Under the pieces are notes generated by a model. That model searched no databases. It had not been told where the DNA came from and saw only the letters and a program-made list of their open reading frames with translations. A program made the position numbers and the translations under genes. Shown here piece by piece: positions 16,375-24,568 of a stretch of DNA of 64,000 nt (position 1 is its first letter; the number at the start of each line of letters is the position of its first letter). Source of the DNA: Streptomyces galbus (GTDB lineage Bacteria; Actinomycetota; Actinomycetes; Streptomycetales; Streptomycetaceae); the NCBI RefSeq assembly GCF_005280195.1, contig NZ_SZPR01000002.1, positions 122,241 through 186,240 of the forward strand, given 5' to 3'.

Positions 16375-17486
16375 AGCTGCTCCCCCAGAGCGTTCACGGC
16401 GGTGACGATGCGGTCCAGGTCCTCGCGGGTCAGGGCGGGGTGGACCGGGAGGGACACGACCTCGGCGGCGGCGCGCTCGGTCTCGGGCAGGTCCCAGGTG
16501 CGGCCGGCCTTCTGGTCCGGCTCCCAGTACGGCTTCAGCCGGTGGATCGGCGTCGGGTAGTACACCGCGTTGCCGATGCCCGCCTCGGTGAGCTTGGCCA
16601 TGGCGGCGTCGCGGTCCCCGAGGATGCGCACCGTGTACTGGTGGAAGATGTGCCGGGCACCCTCGGCGATCGTCGGCGTGACCACGTTCGCCGCGGAGAT
16701 GTGCTCGGTGAGGTAGGCGGCGTTGGCGTTGCGCTGCTCGGTCCAGCCGGCCAGCTTGGTGAGCTGCACCCGGCCGACGGCCGCGGACACGTCGGTCATG
16801 CGGACGTTGGCGCCGACGATCTCGTTGGCGTAGCGCTGCTCCATGCCCTGGTTGCGCAGCAGGCGCAGGGTGCGGGCGAGCTGGGCGTCGGCCGTGGTGA
16901 CCATGCCGCCCTCGAGGCTGTGCATGTTCTTGGTCGGGTAGAAGCTGAAGGTGCCCGCGGCGCCGAACGCGCCGACCGGGGTGCCGTTCAGCGCGGCCGC
17001 GTGCGCCTGGCAGGCGTCCTCCACGACGGCGAGGTCGTGCTGCTGCGCGATCGCCATGATGCGGTCCATCGCGGCCGGGTGGCCGTACAGGTGGACCGGC
17101 ATGATCGCCGCGGTGCGCGGCGTGATGGCGGCCTCCACGGCGGCCGGGTCCAGGCAGTACGAGTCGGCCTCGATGTCCACGAAGACGACGTCGGCGCCGA
17201 CCAGCCGGACCGCGTTGGCGGAGGCGGCGAAGGAGAAGGACGGGACGATGACCTCGTCACCGGGGCCGATGCCCAGGCCCAGCAGGGTCAGGTGCAGCGC
17301 GGAGGTGCCGGAGTTGACGGCCACACAGTGGCGCCCCTCGACGAGCTCCGAGAACTCCTCCTCGAAGGCGGCGACCTCCGGGCCCTGGACGACCCGGCCG
17401 CTGCGCAGGACGCGCACGGCGGCCTCGATCTCCGCCTCGTCGATCACGGGCTTTGCGGCCGGTATGAACGCGTGGGCGTCGGTCAT
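16371..17486 (-). CDS. DegT/DnrJ/EryC1 aminotransferase (WbpE-like)
   Basis: This is a 371-residue PLP-dependent sugar aminotransferase. NSGTSALHLTLLGLGIGPGDEVIVPSFSF is the usual cofactor-site region, VVEDACQAH precedes the PLP-phosphate loop, and Lys186 in FYPTKNMHSLEGG is the expected Schiff-base lysine. It would aminate the 3-keto-uronic acid made by the adjacent WbpB-like enzyme. I chose the ATG at 17486 because AGGAAGG lies 7 bases before it; an ATG six bases further upstream would abut that site. It is the first gene of the minus-strand sugar operon. Confidence 0.86.
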   Translation of the reverse strand: MTDAHAFIPAAKPVIDEAEIEAAVRVLRSGRVVQGPEVAAFEEEFSELVEGRHCVAVNSGTSALHLTLLGLGIGPGDEVIVPSFSFAASANAVRLVGADVVFVDIEADSYCLDPAAVEAAITPRTAAIMPVHLYGHPAAMDRIMAIAQQHDLAVVEDACQAHAAALNGTPVGAFGAAGTFSFYPTKNMHSLEGGMVTTADAQLARTLRLLRNQGMEQRYANEIVGANVRMTDVSAAVGRVQLTKLAGWTEQRNANAAYLTEHISAANVVTPTIAEGARHIFHQYTVRILGDRDAAMAKLTEAGIGNAVYYPTPIHRLKPYWEPDQKAGRTWDLPETERAAAEVVSLPVHPALTREDLDRIVTAVNALGEQL

Positions 17487-17900
17487 CGACATCCCTTCCT
17501 CTACGGCGACCTCGTAGGTGCCACTTCTGCAGGGTCGGGAAGGGACCGTGTCGAGCACGGCACGTCCGCTCCCCTGGGGAGTCCGCCGGCACCTGTCGGG
17601 CGGCGAACGGCTTGTGCACAGGACCCCGCCCCCCAGAGGGTTCCTTGCGGGAAGACAGCCGTATCCGGGATGGAGGACCGGACGTGCTCAGCGGCTGCGG
17701 TCCCCGCGCACCGAAATACGGCGGCCAGGACCACAGTTCACGTTACCAGCACGCGCCCACCGGTTTTCCCAAGGGTTACCACAGCGATACGGAAGACCTG
17801 CGTGCGGTCGCTCACAGGCGGCACGCATGGTGAGCGGGCCATGAGCGCAATGTTACGTCCGGGCAACGGTCGGCGCACCGCGGGCCTAGGGGGCCGGGTG
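17487..17900. other. Intergenic region upstream of the sugar operon
   Basis: These 414 bases hold no credible gene. They must carry the promoter of the aminotransferase-led operon. On the minus strand TGGTAAC occurs twice, at 17742-17748 and 17775-17781, 33 bases apart; this is a possible regulator site. No textbook -35/-10 pair was identified. The rne terminator lies at the right end. Confidence 0.5.
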
Positions 17901-17945
17901 ACGCAGGAGGGTGCGCGGGCCGGTCGCCCGCGCACCCTCCTGCGT
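17901..17945 (-). terminator. rne: rne terminator
   Basis: A perfect 20-bp stem (17901-17920 with 17926-17945, loop CGGTC) lies 26 bases past the rne stop. It is one of the strongest hairpins in the window. Confidence 0.85.
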
Positions 17946-17970
17946 CGTGCCGCTGTGCGGCCGTTCCCCG

Positions 17971-20900
17971 TCAGTCCTCCGTGGAGGCGGACACCGACGG
18001 GGCGCTCTGCTCCGCCGCCACCGTCTTCTTGGCCGTCGCCTTGGCCGCCTTCTTGGCCGTGGTCTTCTTGGCGGCCGTCTTCTTCGCGGCGGTCTTGGTG
18101 GCCGTCGTCTTCTTGGTGGCGGCCTTCTTCGCCGTGGCCTTCTTGGCGGTCTTGCGCGCCGTCTTCTTGGCCGGAGCGGCCTCGGCCTCGTCGGCGTCCG
18201 GCGCCTGCGGCACCTCGGCGGTGCCGGACGCGTCAGCCGTCCCGGATTCCGGCTCGGACGCCGTCGACGGGACGACCACGACCGCCGTCTCCTCGGGCGC
18301 GGTGGGCGCCGTGGCCTTGCGGACCGCGCGGCGCCGCGGGCGGGCCGGGGCCGCGCTCTCGGCGGCCGGCTCGGCCGCGGGTGCCTCGGCGGCCGGCTCG
18401 GCCGCGGCCTGCGGCTGCTCCGCCGGGGCCTCGGGCTCCTGCGGCGCGGCGGCCGGCTCGGCGACCGTCACCACGGCGGCCTCCGCCCCGGCGGGCGACC
18501 CGGCCGGCGCGGTCGCCTTGCGGGTGGCGCGACGGCGGGTACGGCCCTTGGGCGCGGCCTCCTCGGCGGCCTGCTCCCGCACGGCGGGCGTCTCCTGGAC
18601 CGGGGCCTCGACGACCGGGTCCTCCACGGCGACCGGCTCGGCGTGCGCCCCGGTGGCCTCGGCCGGCTGCACCGGGCGCTCCGCCTCCGTCTCGGCGGTG
18701 ACGTCCTGCGCGGTCGGCGCGTCCGCCGTGGCCACGACCTCCGCGGTGCCGCCCCGCTGGGGCGCGCCCGCCGGAGCCGAGGCGCGACGGCTCGTCCGGC
18801 GACGCGACCGGCCGCGGGAGGCGGCCGCCTCGGCCTCGGCGACGCTGCTGTACAGCTCCTCGTCCGGGGCGAAGTCCGGCGAGGGCAGCGCGACCGGCTC
18901 GTCGGCACGCTCGGTCTCCGGCGCGGACGGCGCGGTGCCGTCGGCGGTCCCGGCCGGCCCGGCGACGGCCTCGTGCTCGTGGCCGTGACCGTGGTCGTGG
19001 CCGTGCTCGTGGTCGTCGGCGCCGCGCCCGCGCTTCTTGCGCTTGCCGCCGCCACCGCCCGTGGTGGCCGGCTGGTCGAGGTGGACGATGACCCCGCGCC
19101 CGTTGCAGTGGACGCAGGTCTCCGAGAACGACTCCAGCAGGCCCTGGCCGACCCGCTTGCGGGTCATCTGGACCAGGCCCAGCGAGGTGACCTCGGCGAC
19201 CTGGTGCTTGGTGCGGTCCCGGCCCAGGCACTCCAGCAGGCGCCGCAGCACCAGGTCCCGGTTCTGCTCCAGCACCATGTCGATGAAGTCGATGACGATG
19301 ATGCCGCCGAGGTCGCGCAGCCGGAGCTGGCGCACGATCTCCTCGGCCGCCTCCAGGTTGTTCCTGGTGACCGTCTCCTCGAGGTTGCCGCCTTGGCCGG
19401 TGAACTTGCCGGTGTTGACGTCGACGACGACCATCGCCTCGGTCCGGTCGATCACCAGCGAACCGCCGCTGGGCAGCCAGACCTTGCGGTCCAGGGCCTT
19501 GGCGAGCTGCTCGTCGATCCGGTAAGTGGCGAAGACGTCGACCTCGGAGGTCCACTTCGACAGACGGTCGGCGAGGTCCGGCGCGACGTGCGCGACGTAC
19601 CCGTGGATCGTCTGCCACGCCTCGTCACCGCTGACGACGACCTTGGTGAAGTCCTCGTTGAAGATGTCGCGCACGACCCGGACGGTCATGTCCGGCTCGC
19701 CGTACAGCAGCGTCGGGGCGTTGCCGTTCTTCGCCTTCTTCTGGATGTCCTCCCACTGCGCCTGCAGCCGCTCCACGTCGCGGCGCAGCTCGTCCTCGCT
19801 CGCGCCCTCGGCCGCGGTGCGCACGATCACGCCCGCGTCCTCGGGGACGATCTTCTTGAGGATGGTCTTCAGGCGCGCCCGCTCGGTGTCGGGCAGCTTG
19901 CGGCTGATGCCCGTCATCGAGCCCTCGGGCACGTAGACGAGGTAGCGGCCCGGCAGGGAGACCTGGCTGGTCAGGCGGGCGCCCTTGTGGCCGATCGGGT
20001 CCTTGGTCACCTGGACCAGGACCGACTGGCCGGACTTGAGGGCGGCCTCGATGCGCCGGGGGCCGTTGGCCATGCCGAGCGCCTCGAAGTTGACCTCACC
20101 GGCGTACAGGACGGCGTTGCGGCCCTTGCCGATGTCGATGAAGGCGGCCTCCATCGACGGCAGCACGTTCTGGACCTTGCCCAGGTAGACGTTGCCGACG
20201 TACGAGGTCGACTGCTCCTTGTTGACGTAGTGCTCGACGAGCACGCCGTCCTCCAGGACGCCGATCTGCGTGCGGTCGCCGTGCTGGCGGACGACCATCA
20301 CCCGCTCGACGGCCTCGCGCCGGGCCAGGAACTCGGCCTCGGTGATGATCGGCACCCGGCGGCGGCCCTGCTCGCGGCCCTCGCGGCGGCGCTGCTTCTT
20401 CGCCTCCAGACGCGTCGAGCCCTTGATGGACTGGACCTCGTCGGACGGCTCGGCGGCCTTGCGCGGCTCGCGGACCTTGACGACGGTCCGCTCGGGGTCG
20501 TCGTCGGACGACTCGGCGTCGGAGGCACCGTCACCGGCCCGGCGACGGCGGCGACGCCGACGGCGGCTGCCCGCGGTGGACGGGCCGGAGTCCTCGCCGT
20601 GCGCCTCCTCGGCGTCCTCTTCCTCCTGCTCGGCGGTGTCCTCGGCGTCCTGCTCGGCCTGCTCGGCGGCCTGCTCCTCGACGTCGGACTCGCCGTCCGC
20701 GCCCTCGCCGTCACCGTCGGCGGCGTCGCCCCGGCGGCGACGGCGGCCACCCCGGCGGCGGCGGCGCCGCGAACCGGTGTCCTCGCTGTCCTCGCCCTCG
20801 GCGCTGTCCTCGGCGTCGTCGGCGTCCTCGGGCTCGTCCGGCTCCTGGGCGGCGGGCTCGGGCGCGCGGGCGGTCTCCGGCGTCTGGAACGTGGGCTCGG

Positions 20901-22236
20901 GGGTCTCGTCGCCCTGGGCGGCGCCCCGGCGACGGCGGCGGCGCCGGGACCCGGCGCCCTGCTCCTCGGGGAGCTCCTCGGCCTCGGGGGCCTCGGGCTC
21001 CGCCACGGCGGCAGCGGCCTCGGCGGCGGCCCGCTCGGGCGTCTGGAAGCTCGGCTCGGCGAACACCGGCTGCTGGAACACGGCCACGGCGGGCCGGGCC
21101 GGACGGCGCGGGGCGTCGCCCTCGCCTCCGCGCTCACCGGCGCCCCGGGCGGGCTCGGAGAAGCCGGCGGCGGCCTTGCGGACGACCCGGCGGCGGCCCC
21201 GGCGGCCGGTCGTCTCCTCGGCGGCCTGCTCGCGCGCGGCCGGGGCCTCGTCGGCGACGGGCGCCTGCGCGGCGGTGCCGGCGGCTGGCGCCGGTGTCGC
21301 GGAGGTGTCGGCGGGCACGTCGGCGGCGGCCTCGGCGGCCTCCGCCTCGTCGGCGCGGGCGGCGGCGGTCTCCGGCGCGGACACCCGGCGGGTGGCGCGG
21401 CGGCGGGAGCGGCGGGGAGCGGCGTCCTCGGCGGCGGGGGCGTCGGCCTCCGTGACGGCGGGCGCCTCGGCGGACTCCTCCGGCACGGCGACGGGGGCGT
21501 CGGCCTGCGGGTCACCGACGGCCTCGGCGGTCTCGGCGGCCTTCGGCGCACCGGCGGGCGCGGACGCCCGGCGACCGGCGCGACGGCGGGTGCGGGCCGG
21601 GGGTGCCGCCTCGTCGGCGGCGGCCTCGGTGGTGGACGGCGTGTCCGCAGCGGTGGCCTCCTCGGCCACGGGGGCCGCGGGCACGACGGTCTCGGCGGCC
21701 TCGGCCGCGGCGGGGGCACCGGCGGGCGCGGAGGCGCGGCGGGTGGCCCTGCGGCGCGAGCGGCCGGCGGGCGCGGGCTCCTCGGCGGGCGCGGAGACCT
21801 CGTCGGCGGGCGCGCTCACGTCGGCCGCGGGGGCCGGGGCCACGGCGGGCACCACGGTCTCGGCGGCCTCGGCGGTGGCCGGCGCCCCGGTGGGTGCGGA
21901 GACGCGGCGCGTGACCCGGCGCCGGGCGCGGCGCGGTGCCGCCTCCTCGTCGGAGGCGACGGCGGCCGCGGGGTCGGCGGCCTGCGCGGTGTCGGCGGGT
22001 GCGGGGGTGTCCGTCACCGCGGCGGCAGCGGAGGCCTCCTCGGCCTCGTCCGTCTCGGTGTCCCCGTCGGCCGGTACGGCCGGCAGGGTGGTCTCCGCAG
22101 GCGTCCCCGAGGCCCCGGCCGGCGGACCGGCGGGGCGCGAAGCGGCCCTGCGCCGGCGGCGCGGCGGCAGGGTGCCGCTGGGGGTGTTGTCCTCGGAGCC
22201 CGTGGTGGACTCGGTGGGTTCGGTCGGCTCGAGCAT
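17971..22236 (-). CDS. rne: Ribonuclease E/G with long disordered arms
   Basis: This 1421-residue endoribonuclease acts in rRNA/tRNA processing and mRNA decay. The catalytic core is central, about residues 620-1060: an S1 RNA-binding part (YVGNVYLGKVQNVLPSMEAAFIDIG), the metal-binding motif DVNTGKFTGQGG near 939, DFIDM near 983, and the zinc-link CVHC at 1041-1044. The N-terminal 600 residues and C-terminal 360 are Ala/Pro/Glu/Arg-rich and disordered. They contain repeated basic modules of the form RRRATRRASAPAGAP on both sides of the core, a His-rich HEHGHDHGHGHEH patch, and a histone H1-like AAKKT tail. A central core with two arms is known for Streptomyces RNase E (RNase ES). The ATG at 22236 has GGGAGAA upstream. 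Confidence 0.95.
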   Translation of the reverse strand: MLEPTEPTESTTGSEDNTPSGTLPPRRRRRAASRPAGPPAGASGTPAETTLPAVPADGDTETDEAEEASAAAAVTDTPAPADTAQAADPAAAVASDEEAAPRRARRRVTRRVSAPTGAPATAEAAETVVPAVAPAPAADVSAPADEVSAPAEEPAPAGRSRRRATRRASAPAGAPAAAEAAETVVPAAPVAEEATAADTPSTTEAAADEAAPPARTRRRAGRRASAPAGAPKAAETAEAVGDPQADAPVAVPEESAEAPAVTEADAPAAEDAAPRRSRRRATRRVSAPETAAARADEAEAAEAAADVPADTSATPAPAAGTAAQAPVADEAPAAREQAAEETTGRRGRRRVVRKAAAGFSEPARGAGERGGEGDAPRRPARPAVAVFQQPVFAEPSFQTPERAAAEAAAAVAEPEAPEAEELPEEQGAGSRRRRRRRGAAQGDETPEPTFQTPETARAPEPAAQEPDEPEDADDAEDSAEGEDSEDTGSRRRRRRGGRRRRRGDAADGDGEGADGESDVEEQAAEQAEQDAEDTAEQEEEDAEEAHGEDSGPSTAGSRRRRRRRRRAGDGASDAESSDDDPERTVVKVREPRKAAEPSDEVQSIKGSTRLEAKKQRRREGREQGRRRVPIITEAEFLARREAVERVMVVRQHGDRTQIGVLEDGVLVEHYVNKEQSTSYVGNVYLGKVQNVLPSMEAAFIDIGKGRNAVLYAGEVNFEALGMANGPRRIEAALKSGQSVLVQVTKDPIGHKGARLTSQVSLPGRYLVYVPEGSMTGISRKLPDTERARLKTILKKIVPEDAGVIVRTAAEGASEDELRRDVERLQAQWEDIQKKAKNGNAPTLLYGEPDMTVRVVRDIFNEDFTKVVVSGDEAWQTIHGYVAHVAPDLADRLSKWTSEVDVFATYRIDEQLAKALDRKVWLPSGGSLVIDRTEAMVVVDVNTGKFTGQGGNLEETVTRNNLEAAEEIVRQLRLRDLGGIIVIDFIDMVLEQNRDLVLRRLLECLGRDRTKHQVAEVTSLGLVQMTRKRVGQGLLESFSETCVHCNGRGVIVHLDQPATTGGGGGKRKKRGRGADDHEHGHDHGHGHEHEAVAGPAGTADGTAPSAPETERADEPVALPSPDFAPDEELYSSVAEAEAAASRGRSRRRTSRRASAPAGAPQRGGTAEVVATADAPTAQDVTAETEAERPVQPAEATGAHAEPVAVEDPVVEAPVQETPAVREQAAEEAAPKGRTRRRATRKATAPAGSPAGAEAAVVTVAEPAAAPQEPEAPAEQPQAAAEPAAEAPAAEPAAESAAPARPRRRAVRKATAPTAPEETAVVVVPSTASEPESGTADASGTAEVPQAPDADEAEAAPAKKTARKTAKKATAKKAATKKTTATKTAAKKTAAKKTTAKKAAKATAKKTVAAEQSAPSVSASTED

Positions 22237-22509
22237 GCGGGCGTTTCTCCCGTCAGGCTCCCGGGCGCCGCACCTGGTCCGGAGCCGATCCTGGGATCGG
22301 CCACCGTTGACGTCCGCGGCTCGCGCGATGCGCGGTGCCGCCGTCCGGGGCGCGGGCGCCGCACGGGAGCTCTCTGTGTCCTGTCTCGCCGGTTCCGTAC
22401 GCCGATTTGCGTACGGCCTGGCGAAAGTCTTCTGGTCGGTGCGCTGCCCGACCCAGGTGGCTCCCGAGTCCGAGGGCGGCGCTACGACGTCCGTCCTTCG
22501 CGGGACCTT

Positions 22510-23334
22510 CTACGCCGGCGCCGACGCGGCGGCGGCGTGATCGGCCGTGTCGAGGGCCGTCGCCGCCTCGCGGTCGGGCGCGAGCGGGTCGGTCACCGTG
22601 CCGGTCTCTTCATCGAGCAGCCCCTGCGCCAGCCTGGTCACCGCAGCGGGGACCGGCGGCGCCAGGTCGGCCACGGCGCGGAGACCGGACAGGACGTCGT
22701 CGGGTCGTACGGCAGGCGTCACGTGCCGAACAACCAGCCGCAGTATCGCACAGGGCTGGTCGCTCGGCCTATCAGCCCGCGAACTGTGCGTTTCCGTCGC
22801 GGGCAGGCTCTGCAGGTCCACCACGGCGGAACGGGCGTCGAACGTGCGGACGCCGTTCTTGGTGAGGCGCTGCACCTCGACGGTGCCGGCCGCCCGGAAG
22901 GCGGCCACCGCGCGGTCGGCGTCGGCCGGGTCCACGCCGTCGAGCCGCAGCTCCCACACGGAAGCCGTCAGCCGGTCGGCGAGCCCCGACGTGTGCGCCT
23001 CGACCGCCTCGACCACGTCGAGCCCGGGGGGCAGCGACTCGTCGAGGAGGACGCGCAGCGTCTCGGGGTCACGCGCCGCGGTGAGCGCGATCTCCAGGTA
23101 CTCCGCCTCACTGCCCGTGCCGGTGGGTGCGGCATTGGCGTACGACACCTTCGGGTGCGGCGTGAAGCCGGCCGAGTAGGCCATCGGCACCTCGGCACGG
23201 CGCAACGCGCGCTCGAAGGCGCGCTGGAAGTCACGGTGGCTGGTGAACCGGAGGCGGCCGCGCTTGGTGTAGCGCAGTCGGATGCGCTGCACCGCGGGTG
23301 CGGGCGGCGGGCCTTCGGGCTGTCGCTTGCCCAG
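22510..23334 (-). CDS. Radical-SAM-linked DUF2344 protein (TIGR03936-like)
   Basis: This protein of about 274 residues begins its conserved part with QRIRLRYTKRGRLRFTSHRDFQRAFERALRRA, followed by GFTPHPKVSYANAAPTGTGSEAEYLEI. It matches the DUF2344 family, usually encoded beside, or fused to, a B12-binding-like radical SAM protein. Here that partner is at 27278-29227, with two genes in between. The start is unsettled. A CTG at 23334 has GAAGGA 8 bases upstream and would give an N-terminus LGKRQPEGPPPAP; the GTG at 23292 has no close ribosome binding site. The biochemical function is unknown. Confidence 0.8.
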   Translation of the reverse strand: MGKRQPEGPPPAPAVQRIRLRYTKRGRLRFTSHRDFQRAFERALRRAEVPMAYSAGFTPHPKVSYANAAPTGTGSEAEYLEIALTAARDPETLRVLLDESLPPGLDVVEAVEAHTSGLADRLTASVWELRLDGVDPADADRAVAAFRAAGTVEVQRLTKNGVRTFDARSAVVDLQSLPATETHSSRADRPSDQPCAILRLVVRHVTPAVRPDDVLSGLRAVADLAPPVPAAVTRLAQGLLDEETGTVTDPLAPDREAATALDTADHAAAASAPA

Positions 23335-23338
23335 TGTC

Positions 23339-24496
23339 CTAGTCCTTCGTGAGATGCGTGAGTGCGGTGGTACTGCCATCAAGAGTACGTCCCGCGGGCC
23401 GCCGGGGTTCCCGGGAGGCCGGGGCGTCCCTCTGCGGGAGTTCCCCGAACAGCGCGCGACGAACATCGGCGCGGGCCTGCCGGACCGTCTCGCGGGCCGC
23501 CGCGAGGGCCTGGCGTGCGGCCCGTCCGGCGCCGCGCACCGCCTGTGCGGCGGGCCGCAGCACGGCGTCCCGCACGACGTGGCCCACCGGGGTGAGCACA
23601 GCGCGGTACACCCAGCGGACCGGTTCGACGACGACCCACCGGAAGAGGGCCGCCAGGAACCGGCCGACGGCCGGCGAGACGTACCCGGCGACCCGCCACG
23701 CGTGTCCGAGGGCCTGTCCCAGCTCACGGCCGACGACCCCGAGGACCCGTCCGACGGGCACGAGCACCCACCGCCGGAGCGCCGCCGCGGGCGCCACCAG
23801 GAGGACCCGGCCGGACCAGAGAAGCGCGGCCGCGCCTCCGGTGAGGACCACCCCGACGAGCCGGGCCACGCCCCGCGCGCACGAGGCGAGGGCACGACCC
23901 GCCGGGGTGAGCACCCGGGCGTACAGCCAGAGGGCGGGCACGGCGACCAGGTAGCGCAGGAGCCAGCGCACCGGCACGACCACGAGATGGCGGCCGAGCC
24001 ACACGGCGCCGGCCCACAGGCCGGTCCCGACGGCGGCGAGGACGGCTCCGCCACTCCTGAGCAGCCACCACCCGCCCTGCCCCAGGGGCGTCAGCACGCG
24101 CGCGTACAGCCACACCAGTCCCCGTCCCAGGGGCGCGAGCAGATACCGCTGCGCCCACCTGGCCGGCACCACGACGAGCATCCGCGCCAGCCACGCGAGC
24201 CCCCGCCCGGCCGGTACCAGCACCCACCGCCACAGCGCGACGAACGGCCACACGCACACCGCCCGCGCCAGCCACACCAGCGCCCGGCCGACGGGCCGCC
24301 CCACCGTGCGGTACAGGAACCGCCCGGCGGCGGCCAGCGCGTCCCAGGCCATCCGCACCGGCACGACCAGCACCAGCGCGACGATCCGCACGGGCATCCG
24401 GATCGCGACGACGAGGCACCCCTCGGGCGCCCCCGCCCCGCCCGGTCTTCGACCGGACGGCCCCTGCGACCGCTTCTCCAGCTCCACGTGGTCCAT
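23339..24496 (-). CDS. Repetitive amphipathic/hydrophobic membrane-associated protein
   Basis: This is a 385-residue protein built almost entirely of degenerate repeats of a unit like R(W/Y)VLVPAGRGLAWLAR. Trp, Arg, Pro-Gly and Leu/Val recur about every 11-23 residues (for example WRWVLVPAGRGLAWL, QRYLLAPLGRGLVWL, YARVLTPAGRALASC, LRRWVLVPVGRVLGV). There is no signal peptide or charged linker until the last 70 residues, which are Arg/Ala-rich and soluble-looking. The pattern suggests stacked amphipathic helices or re-entrant membrane segments. I do not recognise the family. The stop at 23339 nearly abuts the DUF2344 start, so the two are probably cotranscribed. The start at 24496 has only a weak ribosome binding site. 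Confidence 0.72.
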   Translation of the reverse strand: MDHVELEKRSQGPSGRRPGGAGAPEGCLVVAIRMPVRIVALVLVVPVRMAWDALAAAGRFLYRTVGRPVGRALVWLARAVCVWPFVALWRWVLVPAGRGLAWLARMLVVVPARWAQRYLLAPLGRGLVWLYARVLTPLGQGGWWLLRSGGAVLAAVGTGLWAGAVWLGRHLVVVPVRWLLRYLVAVPALWLYARVLTPAGRALASCARGVARLVGVVLTGGAAALLWSGRVLLVAPAAALRRWVLVPVGRVLGVVGRELGQALGHAWRVAGYVSPAVGRFLAALFRWVVVEPVRWVYRAVLTPVGHVVRDAVLRPAAQAVRGAGRAARQALAAARETVRQARADVRRALFGELPQRDAPASREPRRPAGRTLDGSTTALTHLTKD

Positions 24497-24568
24497 ACCG
24501 ACACAGACGCGGCGGGGGACGGGACGGATGCAGGTCGGCCCGGGTCGGCCGGGGCGCGGGCGGCGCCG

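Noticed and set aside
17518..17844. 108-codon plus-strand frame upstream of the sugar operon
   Set aside because: It has no ribosome binding site, is Arg/Pro-rich, and overlaps the expected promoter region of the divergent operon.
17911..23352. Very long plus-strand open frame opposite rne
   Set aside because: It is a GC-driven shadow. Its composition is Gly/Arg/Leu-rich without domains, and the opposite strand has an unambiguous RNase E.
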